The notes under the pieces: generated by a model
Told to the model about the DNA's origin: nothing
Databases searched by the model: none
What the model saw: the letters and a program-made list of their open reading frames with translations, nothing else
DNA from: Guyanagaster necrorhizus
Taxonomy: Eukaryota; Basidiomycota; Agaricomycetes; Agaricales; Physalacriaceae
NCBI RefSeq assembly: GCF_019112545.1
Contig: NW_025064902.1
Span: 418,623 to 482,622 of the forward strand
DNA length: 64,000 nt
Direction: 5' to 3'
Part shown: one piece after another, positions 13,190-24,778 of the stretch
Layout: each line of letters starts with the position of its first letter
Position numbering within the stretch: the stretch's first letter is position 1
Program-made: the position numbers and the translations under genes

Positions 13190-14895
13190 GATCAGAAAAA
13201 GGTCAGCTCACTGAATATCGATCGCAGTACATTGTACGCACCGTCACTCCTGAATCAATCACTCCATTGCTTGAATCGTGAGGCGCCAATCTGAGAATCT
13301 CATGCCTCAGGCAACAGCGAGTTAAACACTGACGCTTTGACAAAATAAAGTCGATTGCTATGAAGACGAGAGCGTTAGGCTAGGCAATATACTGTAAAGA
13401 AACCTAGTATGAGATTGGAGACAAATACAGGATGGAAACTGAGGAATCAGTCACCGCAACGAGAGTAAAAAGCGAACATGCGCTAGGAACACTTATGATT
13501 AACTCGCAAGGCATCGCATAGGAGAGAGATCTATATATCGTTGTCAGGCCAGATATCACTGCAAGCCGCGTTAACCCTACAATTATCTTAGTCGCACTAT
13601 AAACCTTACCTAGAGAAGTTGATCATTGATCTACCCTTGTGCAGGTAGAAGAAGCACATTGCACTGGCGATAATAAAATCGGCTCCTATGACCGTGGAGA
13701 AAACTAGGGATTAGACCCCCTCCGACGTCCGACGTACGAGCCGAAGACCTCCTCTGATGGTCGAAAGCTTGACAGGGTGTACCTGGAAATGAATTCAATG
13801 AAAAATCGGTCATGCCTTCCGGAGGGCTTACGTATCATAAATCGCATCTAACAAGCGGAGTCGAGTTAGTACGGCGCCGGAATTATAGGAGTGTCACTTA
13901 CAGAATCCTGTGCCTGCGGGGAATTTAAGTTATACCTTTCTTCTTTCATCAGGACAAGGAGTATCTCACCAAACGTTGCAGCAACCGCAAGGAACTGCGG
14001 GGCCGAATACCAGTGTCAACTTGTGTTCGCATAGGTAAAGTGAACACCTACGATAAAACGTGGCAGGACTGTATGAAAATGACTGCCGACTGCGAGACGA
14101 TCATAGTTAGGATTGTATAGAGGATCCTTCAAGGAACGAAGATGAACACTTTACTATTCTGACAACGTACAAGCTGTGGCATCGATTCCGATTATCACGG
14201 CGCAGATCGAAGGGGACGCACGCTTGCACGCCACACACAGTCAGCATCTGGGCTCCTGTCAGACACGGATTACTGAAGGATATATAAAGACGCACATTGA
14301 CCAAAAGCTGCAGCTAATATGGAAAAGGGGGCCCGATCTCACAGATCAACGAGACGAGGAAAAACTGTTACTGGAAAACTCCTGGAAGTGGCTCGAAATT
14401 CAGAACTCGACAGAAAAAAGGCACCGCTTGACGTATCAAATAACCATGAACAAGGCGAGATCTTTTCCGAACAATTCGATAAGGTAGAAATAGAGTGCGT
14501 GGAGGCTCAGCGCAACATGGAGTGTATCGAGCATCCTGCAGATCGGATTACGTCAAGATACAACTTCGATATATGTCCCCTTCGTGCGGGCAACGCACTA
14601 CGGAAAGGCGACCTGTATACAGTCCATGCTGTGTGAACCAAGTTCAACGCGAAAGCTTAGGATCCCGAACCGCGTATCGAAAGAGCCACGGATCGTTGGG
14701 AATTTGTTTGTAATAGATGACAGTCTGAAAAATAGCAATTCCATAGCTAAGGTGTAGTGTGAGCATCGACGCGAATCCTCTAGGAAATATCACGTACACT
14801 GCAGCTACGGTGGCACCGATGTAAATTGCGCCGAGTGTCACTCCCATGAGCGAGGGAACATCAGCCAGCCGTATCGGAGTGACCGGCGATGTCAT
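13190..14895 (-). CDS. Copy D: DUF6534-like seven-transmembrane protein, multi-exon
   Basis: Start codon at 14,895. Exon 1 reads through LADVPSLMGVTLGAIYIGAT and then VAAV. The first intron (about 14,751-14,801) begins GTACGT and ends TTAG. Exon 2 continues YGIAIFQTVIYYK and NDPWLFRYAV. A later exon near 14,440-14,540 encodes MLDTLHVALSLHALYFYLIE, and a piece near 13,650 matches the ADF-I-A-MCF-YLHKGR block of copies B and C. The tail near 13,220-13,330 is also shared. A longer open frame extends upstream of the chosen start, but the MTSP start aligns with the starts of copies B and C and places the promoter block about 72 bp upstream. This is the third tandem paralog; decay or sequence errors are possible. 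Confidence 0.6.
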
Positions 14896-14899
14896 TTTG

Positions 14900-16459
14900 G
14901 GAGCCGGTTTTTGAGGGAGTATCGCGTTGCTTATGTACGAGCACATAGTATCCGGCATTTGGGAACAACATTCGATGAAGGCCTGCATCGAACTAATTCC
15001 AATTGACCCCGTCAAATAGGGCAAAGTTTCGAATTCATGCCCCGACATGGCAATGAAGCAAGCGGGACCGATATCCACGAAACCATAATCTATGTTGAGT
15101 GTGTTTTTTTTGGGTGAGCGATGCTGGTGAATAAGCGCAGGTGGTCATTAAGAGTATTTTTCGTCTATCGTATTAATGATCAACGTTGCTCCACGGTGCA
15201 AAGATGTGAAAAGGTCACCATTGGGGTCAGACTCTAACCGATAGAGAGCATGTCCGTCGAGTGATCGCACAACTACAACAGACAAGTTTTGCTTTTGACA
15301 GTTCATTTCGGATAAGGATGCGACTAGGAGCCAGCATATCAGTCATGTCTGCAGACGTTGCGGTTCCGCTTGATCGTGTTAAGGTTGACATGGTGGTTAG
15401 GCTGCTTCCACGTTAGCCGTTCGCCAATATGCAAACAAGAAACGGCGTACCTCCAAAGCGTGATGAACCCATCAGGTCGAACCCGGGTTATAAACCCGAT
15501 GTATGTGCACCATTCCAAAACATAATAGGCATCTCGGGAATACCGTACCGCTGCTGCCTTCGTTAACATGGGCCCCATGTCAGTAGATACACGCACTCAA
15601 AAAAGAACTTTTATTTCCAAAAACATGGACATCGCTCATGCGCTCACAAGCCTCCTCACGCCGTCCTTAGGTTGTCCAAACAGAGTACTGCGATAGAAAA
15701 ATGTCCAGGAAGGGGCCATCGTTGGCGTACGATTCTTGTCGTCGTAAACAAGAAAGCAAATACAACGCCGAAGCCATATCCATTGGCTCGGACAACCTTC
15801 TGAGCTTGGTCTTAACGCCGTGTCATGTGGTGTATGCACCGTCCACATATTATCGAGTGTAAATAGGCGACCTCTTGACTGAGCTTGCTGAAGCGTTCTT
15901 CCCCGCCATAATGGATATGCAGGTTGCATGTGCGCTAGTAGCCGACACGAGCGAGCCGTTACTGCTGTCGTCGAGATTAGAACGCGCCTCTGATTTCAAG
16001 CAGAAAATAACGCACTCTGCTGCACCATGACCATTCTGGGGAAAGCACAGTCACGTATCTTCTATCATCGCTGCCGGAATATCGTTGCTGGTGAGCGGTG
16101 CCTGTGTCGAGAGCCTTCAAGATGATGGTGGACAGTGGCAATTTTTCTACAGCGCTTATAATAACCAAGGCCAGCTAATTCATTGAGAAACATGTCGTAT
16201 TTGAAGAGAAAAGCGTCCAAGTTACACGACTGGCAGTGATGAAGGATATCATTGGGCAAGAACATGGTGAGTGCGAATGCTGCTTCTGAACTCAGGTGGC
16301 CTGCCCTCAAGTCCACGTGTTTGCTTAAGGGGTACCATGTATTTCCAGATAATAATATCACAAGAGAACGGCCAAAAGGTGCCTTTGACTGGGATTTTCT
16401 ACGCTACGTCTGATGTGGATATTCTTCAGCTTCCTTCATTGACTCAGACTTACCAAACT
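14900..16459. other. Intergenic stretch upstream of the F-box gene
   Basis: Contains the promoter block of copy D (about 14,965-14,990) and several short open frames without recognisable domains (for example 15,339-15,596 and 15,636-15,929, minus). The reading frame of the F-box gene is open from 16,271, but the family start is more likely at 16,460. Confidence 0.4.
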
Positions 16460-18049
16460 ATGATCACAACCCTATCTCAGTGTCCTCAGTGCGGGTTCGC
16501 GCCATCTGAAAAGCCCCTTCCCAATGGGATCTCCATCGCTCAACTGCAGGATTTTTTTGCCTGTAATGACGCTCCCGTATGTGCCGAACGTGCGGAACTA
16601 GAAGCCGTTATCCGTGAGGGAGAGCAGTATTTGGCCTTCCTCCAGCAACGCATATCACAAACCCAGAATACCCTCGACTCACTCTTGAAAGAGCAGAACC
16701 GAGCAGTCAAGCACATCGCTGACTCGAAATTGGTCTTGAATCCCGTCCATCGTTTACCTCCCGACATTTTGAGCCACATCTTTCTTTTATGTATCTTTCC
16801 GGACAGCGAGCCGTTACAGTCCAGTGATAGCGACGCGGATACTTCATTGCTGGACTCCCTCAGCATCACGAATTCTCCGTGGAACTTATCCTATGTCTCA
16901 TCTCGATGGCGACAAGTTGCTTTAACCACACCTAGTCTCTGGTCATTCATCGGGCTCCAACTTCACAGATACCAGGGCCACACGCGTTCATTATTCCGTC
17001 TCGGAACATATTTGGGAAGGTCCGGTACACACCACCTCACTGTTGCTATCGAGAGTGATGAGGACACATTGGACCATCCCATTCTTCCCATAATTCTCTC
17101 CACCTCTCCCCGCTGGAAAGAACTCTTCATTAGTCTTCCCTTCTCTGCATTCCGCATTTTCAACAACATTTCCGGTTCACTGAGTTCCCTTACTTCACTT
17201 TGTGTGTTCCTACATGGTGAACCAGACACAGAATCCGAGCCGATAGCCATGATCGAAGCATTCCGTTTCGCACCGCAGTTACAAGAGTTAGAATTTGCAG
17301 AATGGAATTGGAGGATCCTCTTTCACAACCTATTTTATTTTCCATCAGAACAAATCACCAAAGTGGTGTCAGAGGGAAACAACATGCAGCCCCTCGCCCT
17401 CTTACAAAAAGTGCCAAATTTGGTGCATGGCACATTTTCGGCAGACATAGATTTCCTCTCAGATGCACCATCTGATGTGTGTTGGCACACTCATCTCCAG
17501 GTGCTGATCATAACCGAGAATGCTGAGAGATTCATAGCTGAGCTGTTTTCAAGACTCGCTTTGCCAGAGCTTCTCCAGTTACGGATGGAATTCAGTGATC
17601 CAGGAGAGGATAATAGTATTGTTTTGCCGGAATTCACTACAGAGACTGCACCAGTGTTGGAGTATCTGTGTATACAGATCAAAGATTCAATGACTCTTGA
17701 CAGTCAAACATTGACACACCTATTGAAGCACACCCCATTACTGAGGAACCTGAAACTCAGTGGCAAGGTGATGACCAATGATGTCTTTCTCCAGCTTGGA
17801 AGGAAGACAGAGTTTTCATGGTTGGTCCCTCAGCTATGCAGGATAGACTTGAGAGGGTCAACATTTGAATTTGAGGATGCCAACAGTATCATTGTTGGAA
17901 TGGTTGCATTTTGAAGTGAAGCTGTTGAGGGTGGCACAACCTTGCAGACACTCATTCTGGATGAGCCATTTTGTTTTGAGGATGATGATCTTTCTGCAAG
18001 ATGGCACACACTCTGCCAAGAGAGTCTAGATGTTCAGTATGGTGGATGA
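16460..18049 (+). pseudogene. F-box/LRR-type protein, 3' end truncated by a TGA in CpG-decayed sequence
   Basis: F-box proteins are substrate adaptors of SCF ubiquitin ligases. The frame is open without introns to a TGA at 17,912-17,914. From 16,460 it begins MITTLSQCPQCG, then has a charged helix (AELEAVIREGEQYLAFLQQR), the F-box HRLPPDILSHIFLLC, and WRQVALTTPSLWSFI, a pattern widespread in mushroom F-box proteins; LRR-like text follows. Beyond the TGA the same frame continues for 44 codons to a second TGA at 18,047-18,049. The first TGA would be Arg if CGA had changed to TGA. CG dinucleotides are present up to about 17,629 and then vanish, so the truncation lies in the decayed tail. The shorter protein may still be made. 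An alternative start is 16,271. Confidence 0.75.
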
Positions 18050-18093
18050 AAGGTGTTGTGGAAGTTTTTATTGCATTTTCTGATAGAATGAAT

Positions 18094-18345
18094 TGTTAGT
18101 TCTGAGCAATGTGTGGATAAGCATGTTGCTGTGACACTTGTGATATTCAATTATGGTCTCCATGATCTTCTTTGTATTTGCAGCTGTTTATGTATAAATA
18201 GCTGTCAGTTGCTCTCATCTGTTAACTATAACAGTTGAGGTGAGCATTATGCAAAACTATTATGTACTTGTACTTACTGTGTCTCATAACTTACTTTGAT
18301 TGTATCTAGTCATTCTTATACCAAAATTCTATCAGGTCTTAAGCT
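18094..18345 (+). repeat. Candidate 5' LTR of copia remnant 1
   Basis: Begins TGTTAGTTCTGAGC, contains a TATA-like TGTATAAATAGCTG near 18,189, and is followed by CTATCAGGTCTTAAGC, which resembles the TATCAGAGC primer site of fungal copia elements. The 3' boundary is a guess because no partner LTR was found. Confidence 0.35.
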
Positions 18346-18399
18346 TTGTCCTTACCTGAACTTAAAGTGATCAATATTATTCTATATCTTATTGCTCTT

Positions 18400-21300
18400 T
18401 ATGCAATGTCTACTGTTACAAGCATATCAACTGATTCTACCAACCTTTCTGCCTCTGTGCTATGGCTTGAGACAAATGGAGTAAATTAGCTTATCTTTGC
18501 TACTCACTTTGAAATAGCTGTGGCAGCTAAAAATAAGATCAGATCACTTTATTAGCACCACTCTCCATTCAAGGTATAATATATGTTCTATTACTGAGGA
18601 CCAAGTTGCTGAAATTTATCAATAGGACAAGAACAAAGTCATCTCTCAATTCCTGTTGTCTCAGTGTATTCATAATGGTTTTTTATATTTAGTTCATCAT
18701 GCAATTGCTATCACCAAACAGTGAGTAGAAATTATGAAGTATTACATGGAGAAAAGAGCATATCAGCAAATATAGTAGAATCAGCAAAGGCTAGCAAGAG
18801 AGTTATAGCATCCATAGTCACTTTAATAATGATAATAACATTACTGTCCACTTTCATTCTCTGTCACAAGCAGGATATTAATTCTGACCTTCTGAAAAAC
18901 ATGATTTCAGAAGAGTATGATTATCAGTAACACTCAAAGAAAAGTCACCATCTGCAGAATGGTGAAAAAGAGAGAAAAGTACAAGATGATGATAAAGTGT
19001 TAGCAGCTGTACCTGGCAAGATTAATGGCAAGTCCTAGAGGCATTATTCAAATCATGGTTGCTTCAATTGTAGAAGTTACAATTGTTAGAGGAAGGACTG
19101 CCCCAAGCCTCTGAAATAAGGCTCAATTGATAGCAAGAAAAGCAGTGACAAGACACCAAATACTACTAATGCTGTCATAGGCCTTGACAGTGATTCAGAA
19201 GTGGAGTGTGCATTTGTTGCTTAGAGTGATAAAGATGATAAAGAACTGATTTGGGCCTCAGACATTGATGCTGATTCTATATCAGCTGATGATGCTTCAA
19301 ATCTATCACTCTACTCACTGACTGATTCATTGAATACTAGCAGTGACTTAAAATCTCATTCTTTTATATCTGCACTGAAAAAGATTCTAATACTAAAGAT
19401 GGTGAAGACTGGTTTTCTGATTTAGAAGGCCAAGTTAGTCCATGAGGTTGCAGTTGAAACTCTGATGAGTTGGTCAACAGTGATATAGATCTTGACATTA
19501 ATCAAGAAGATGATAACAAAAGTGGGACACTGTATCTATCACATCTGAATCAGCTGCAGCAGTGTATCAGCCCATGACAGACTTACCTTGTAGCAAGTTA
19601 TATAACTCTGACATCACCAAAGATCTTTCACCATACTGTGATGTATTTAAAAACTTTATTGAAACTCCTCTTAGAAAGTTTATGGCAGTGAACATGCAGC
19701 ATTTTATTGTGCAGGGTATTGGAGATATTGTATTTGAAGTCCTAAATAAGAAAGACATATTAAAGCTTCAGCTCACCAAGATCTTGTATTCTCCAGAAGT
19801 CAGCTATACTTTGATTTCAATAGGCCAATTTGACAATTTAGATTGTATCTTTACCTTCAAAGATAATGCATATATACTTGATGGGCCAAATGGAAACTGA
19901 ATTGAGATTGTCTCAAAGACCAAAGATGGTTTATATTGAGTTGTCCATTCACCAAATCAAGATGTAACAGCCAATGCAGTTGAAGAAACCATTTCTTTAA
20001 TGGACTTTCATCATTGCATAGATCATATTGCTCCAGAAGTAGTCTGCCATCTAGTTGAGAAGGAATTCATCATTGGAGTGAAGCTAAACATGAATGAAGA
20101 AGAACCTACCTTCTGTGAGTCATGAATTTATGCCAAAGCTACTTATAAACCTTGCAGAAAGGTATCAGAGAGCAGAGAGCTGTAAAAGTAGATGGTGAGA
20201 TTCATTTGGATATATGAGGACCAGCACCAGTTGCTATGCTTCAAGGTTGTTATTATTATATCATCTTTATTAATAACAAGATGAGATACACCAACATTTG
20301 CTTCTTGCATTGCAAATATGAGGTCTTCAAAGCTTATATCAATTTTTATATCTGGCTTTGCACCTAATATGATAAATCTATGAAAATTTTACATTCAGAT
20401 CAAGAGAGTGAACATCAAAGCAAAGAATTCATACTATATCTCAAGGAAGCTGGCACAGACCAGAAGTTGATGGTACATGATTCTTCTTGGCAAAATAGTG
20501 TGGCTGAACATTATAACAGAATCCTGATGGAGTGAGTTTCAGCACTCTTACATGCTAGTGAACTATCTTGAGTCTTATAGGCAAAAGCTGCTTATCTGGT
20601 TGATGAATAGGATGATGATGAAAGCTTTGAATAATAGCACACTATATGAAGCTTTAATGAGCAAGAAACCAAACCTTCACAATGTGCATAAGCAAGGCTC
20701 TAACATATAGGTTCAGACTGAAGAAAGAGCAAAACTAAATGAAAATCAGATTTGCAAGATGAAATATATGGGTGTAGATGACCAAAACCAAGGCTTCCAT
20801 ATCTACTGGCCAAATTCTCATATGATCACCACTAAATAGAATATATACCATAACTAAAGTGATCTATCAGCACAAGATCTCAAGAGAGAGGACTTGGACA
20901 TTCAAGTTAAGACTCCTGAAAATAGGATACACCTTGATGCTATTTATGTAGTTCCAACTATGCCTACAATAACCTCACAACAATCTCCAGTTACCCCTGT
21001 ATCTTTCTCACTCCTATCTGAATCTATATCTCATGAAAAATGAGTGCATTTATGATATTATCAAAGATCATAGCATTGCATCTAGTTGTCTATCAGACCT
21101 ATGTTTCACAAAGAGAATTCAACTGCCACCAGAAAATGTTGCCAAAAGTACACCCACTATCCCATCTGAAGAATTCAAGGATGCAGAGAGTCTGAAACTT
21201 GAAGGAGAAGGTCAGGCAGACTGGATGATGGGTATTGATGAAGAAGAATATGCACTGGCAGCCATAGTAAGCAAGATAGAGGGATTGGACCCACATGGTT

Positions 21301-21540
21301 TGGCTGATGCATGGAGCCATTCTGATTGGCCTCAATGAGAAGCTGGAATAACTGAGGAACCCACAAGTCTGAATAATGCTGATATCTGAGAACTCATTGA
21401 ATTACTTTCTGGAGAAAATGTTGTAGACTCAAATGGGTCTTCCATGATAAAAAGGATGAATCAGGTCATATTATTTAATATAAAGCCTGACTCATTGTCT
21501 ATGAGTTTTCTTAAATTTCAAATGTTGGCTATTTTCTAAG
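18400..21540 (+). pseudogene. Ty1/copia retrotransposon remnant 1 (gag to start of RT)
   Basis: Order on the plus strand: gag-like text (18,400-19,000), a zinc-knuckle-like CFNC...KDCPKP near 19,055-19,120, a protease/GAG-pre-integrase region (19,562-20,110, for example YSPEVSYTLISIGQFDNL and HHCIDHIAPE), integrase core (20,200-20,560, LHSDQESEHQSKEFILYL), and the variable hinge leading to RT text SDWPQ...NVVDSNGS near 21,320-21,450. Many stops interrupt it. The RT core, RNase H and 3' LTR are missing; similarity fades near 21,540. It is a dead, truncated element. Confidence 0.75.
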
Positions 21541-21749
21541 TGATTTATTCACATCTGTCATCTGATTAGCTTCTATCTGACTTGCCTTAGCTTGTCTCTG
21601 CAAGTGGCATATTTGTAAGTTAGTGTCCAAGAGGAAGAATGGACAATCTCTTACTATACAAAGTGCCTTTGATGGCAAATTTTTTCTGGACACCATTTCA
21701 AGTCACAATCAAGAGAAGCTTCATCATTCCAGAGGGACTCTCACTGTCT

Positions 21750-21886
21750 ATATATAAGAACTGGGATATGTAACTGCTTGAGATCATCTTTCTCTTGCCC
21801 ACACAAAGAATTCACTCTTCAACATGAACTCTTATAGCTAAGTTCACTGTTATCCAGTGACTTATGGCTATGACTGCAATGGGAAC
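21750..21886 (+). pseudogene. 5' end of a decayed gene interrupted by E1
   Basis: A TATATATAAG box at 21,749-21,758 is followed about 70 bp later by ATG at 21,824. The frame MNSYS-stop-VHCYPVTYGYDCNGN runs to the E1 insertion and, after removing E1 plus one copy of the GGAAC duplication, continues at 40,855 as LIIYSIIPPQ for several dozen codons with one TGA. The product is not recognised. Sequence is CpG-depleted, so the gene is dead. Confidence 0.45.
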
Positions 21887-22334
21887 TGTTAGACCCAAGT
21901 GACACATGATCAATAACATATGGTAAATAAGCACTGTATCACATCCATACAATCATGCTTAAGTCCACTTTAGTGTGTTTAGAGATATTATGTCTCAAGA
22001 TCAATGCTAGTTGACTTAAGTAAAATGGTAGAATAAAGGATAGTTTAAGATTAGAGTTACATGATGTTAGCTATGCTACTTATATACCATTCATCTCCTA
22101 GGTAAATATAGCACTACTAATTGTGAGTGTCTATCCTATAGTACTTGTTGTCTTAGGATGCTATAGTTATCTATAAAAGAGAGATTGTCCTATTGTTAGG
22201 GTGTCACTATGTGTTGTAAAGCAATAGTTAATGTGCTGACTAAGACCATCTCATAGTTTAAGTGCTAATCTAGACACTCTGACTAAGCATGAATAGGGGT
22301 AAAAGAGAAAAATAAAAGATGAAAAATCATAACA
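21887..22334 (-). repeat. LTR1, 3' LTR of E1
   Basis: 448 bp, TGTTAGACCC...CATAACA on the plus strand. Nearly the same as 40,402-40,849. The plus-strand base at its left is preceded by GGAAC. In the sense direction it is preceded by a purine-rich tract (22,335-22,350). Confidence 0.9.
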
Positions 22335-22399
22335 TTACTTTCTTCTTAAGACCATCATCCTGATGACTTAATTTAGGGATAGTTCATATTTATGTATAG

Positions 22400-23339
22400 C
22401 AGCATCAGTGTTCATCTGCTTCTTATTGATCCACTGGTTTGATTCAGACCCATATCCCTTCCAGCTGATAAGATAATCTATAGTTGTCATCATTCTGCTG
22501 CCTCATGCTTTGACTTTTCATATTTTGTGGTTGAGGATTTGATCAATCTTGTAGTGTTCCTCATCATCAATGAGTTCTGGAGGAGATAGAGATGGTTGTT
22601 CTTGGTTGGAGAAGGGAGGGATGACATATAGCATTAGGAGAGTTTTGTTGAAAACATTGTGAATGCACTATGTGATGGGTAGTCAGAGTTTATACACTGA
22701 GACCTCAACTTTTGCTAGAATAGGAAATAGGCTCATTCATCTGTCAGCCAGTTTCTTCTTTGGGCACAGTAAGTGTAGATTTGTTGTGTCAAGCCATACT
22801 TTATCATTGATGGCATAGGAGTGTGGGGAGTGGCAATGTTTATTGTATTGTAGTTTCATAGTGGCAGCAGCCTTTTCCAAGGTGATCTGGATTTTAAGGT
22901 GGATTTTCATTATTTCAGTGGCAAAATCAATGGAGGCAGGTGTGGATGTGTGTAATTTTGTAGTGACAGCGATTTTGGAATGTTGATCATAGTTGATGAA
23001 GAAGAGAGTCTTTTCCATTGCTGAGTGAACCTGATTGTTATGCTGAAAGCTCACCAGTGTGAGCCACTCTGTTCAGTCATTCTGTCAATAGTTAATAAAC
23101 ATGCAGAGATACTTCTTGATCTCCTGGTTGACATGTTCTATCTGTCTATCTGTTTGAGGGTGATAGGCAGTGGAGGCATTACTTTGGATTCTGAGGAGTC
23201 AATATAAGTCATCAAGAAACTTGGATATGAATTGAGGGCCTTGGTCTGAAATCATGATCTGTAGCATTCTATATTTGGAATAGACCTCATTCTGAAGGAT
23301 TTTGGCCTATCCTTCTGATGATAGTTTGGTGGAGCAGGC
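22400..23339 (-). pseudogene. E1 integrase C-terminal half with chromodomain
   Basis: Reads on the minus strand from CSTKLSSEG (next to the E2 insertion) through ISDQGPQFISKFLDDLY and STAYHPQTDRQIE, the integrase core, to the C-terminal NDKVWLDTTNLHL. It ends with HYKIDQILN...DYLISWKGYGSESNQW, a chromodomain (HP1-like chromatin reader) typical of chromoviruses. It belongs with 31,585-32,866, which encodes the N-terminal half and now lies on the other strand. Confidence 0.8.
23335..23339. repeat. Target duplication of E2 (left copy)
   Basis: CAGGC on the plus strand, GCCTG in the sense of E1. The partner at 32,862-32,866 reads GTCTG, differing by one C-to-T change. Confidence 0.6.
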
Positions 23340-23835
23340 TGTTAGGAATGTGCCAATAAAGTGGATTTGAGTGCACATATGGAGACTGGCAGAGTGCATG
23401 GGTGTCAATGAAGCTATTGGCAATATCACTCTTAAGTTGGAGCCCAAGGATTTGGATAGACAGAATGGAGTTCTGTCAGTGAAGTGAAGAGGAGTATCCT
23501 TTGGAGTGGAATCCAATGGATGAAGAAGGAGTTGAAGTGAGTACAAAGTGTAGATGGCTATGCAAGTTGATATTTGAACTGAGTAGTTACAATAGTTATA
23601 CATAGCTTTATATACTAATGGTAGCTAATTCTGAGTCAGGTTCTATTGGGTTCTGATGTCAATATTTGCTACCAAGTTTGGGGTCTAGATATTACAATGT
23701 GAAATACAGATGTGAAATGATAATAGTGAAAATGAAATTAATAGGTAATGGGAAGTGGCTAGAGTCCAGTGGGTTTCTGTGATTGAATCTGTGGTTGGTT
23801 GAGGTGACACAGAGGCTGTCAGCATGCACATAACA
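23340..23835 (-). repeat. LTR2, 3' LTR of E2
   Basis: 496 bp, ends TGTTAGGAATG and CACATAACA on the plus strand. A purine-rich tract (AATGGGGAGATA in the minus sense, about 23,836-23,850) lies immediately upstream. Two other copies are at 32,867-33,365 and 48,815-49,310. The 98-codon open frame inside it is chance. Confidence 0.85.
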
Positions 23836-23964
23836 GTATCTCCCCATTAGTGTTCTTGCCCTCAAGAGTGCAGATCCTAATGGCCAGTGGGGCCACATGG
23901 AAGATTGTTGGTGGCTGTGGGAATTTTTGCAACTTGATCAGATACCACCATCATCACTCTAACT

Positions 23965-24582
23965 ATGTCACCTCCCACTGTGTATTGTTGCTCACATACT
24001 CCTGAGCCTTTAGTGAGGGAACCTATCTCTGATGGCCCTGAAGAGGCCAAGGAATTATTTCATCTGGAATGGCAGACTGTGGAGGAAGAGTATGTGGAGG
24101 CCATAGGAGTCTACTTGGAGTGGAAAAGAGAGCAAGAGAGAGAGGAGAAGATCCAGGCAGACTGTGTGGCCTGGAAGGCATGGAGAAAGAAGCAGCAAGA
24201 GAGATTAGAGAAGAAGAGGGGGGAGATCTGGCAGGCAGCAGAGAGGCAGGTAAAGAAGGTAGAGGAGGCATTGAGAGAGGCAGCTTGAAGAGAGGCTGAG
24301 GAGAGGGAGGCTGCAAAGGCCACAGTGAGGGCTTCAGCCTCAGAGATAGAGCAGAAGAGGATAGTTATAGAGGATGGGTTGCAAATGACCCCCATAGAGG
24401 CTATTGACTTTCATCTGCATCAAGTGCTGGTAGAACAGTTTAGTTCTAGCCCTGGTCTTCACTTTAAGAGAGTGACTGGTTGTATGCCTCCAGAGTCCAA
24501 TGATGAGCAGGGCAAGGGGACTGAGGGAGATGATGAGTCAGAAGAATCTGAGGGGATCCAGAAGAGGAGAAAGAGGGTGTAA
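23965..24582 (+). pseudogene. Antisense coiled-coil frame between E2 pol and 3' LTR
   Basis: A plus-strand frame of about 205 codons, opposite to E2 pol, interrupted by a single TGA (24,286-24,288) that would be Arg as CGA. It is rich in Glu, Lys and Arg with long heptad-like stretches (EQEREEKIQADCVAWKAWRK, QERLEKKRGEIWQAAERQVK), an acidic segment (EGDDESEESEG) and a basic end (QKRRKRV). No known domain was recognised. It could be an accessory gene of E2 or chance antisense coding. Confidence 0.4.
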
Positions 24583-24778
24583 GAGAAGAAGAGGGTAGTG
24601 GGTCCAGTGGAGAAGGGCTATAAATGCAAGTTCAGGTCGAGGAGTGTAGTGAATAAAAAAAATATAAATATAGGATTTTGACTTTTTGAAAGTGTAAAAG
24701 AGATGATTGAAGTGGTATTCAGTGGTTAGAATTGAAATAGTAAGATGGGACTCCAGTGGCATCCAGAGTAGTGTTGTA

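Noticed and set aside
23307..23603. 98-codon minus frame and its relatives at 33,189-33,380 and 48,803-49,078
   Set aside because: All lie within LTR2 copies and move with the LTR; no domain.
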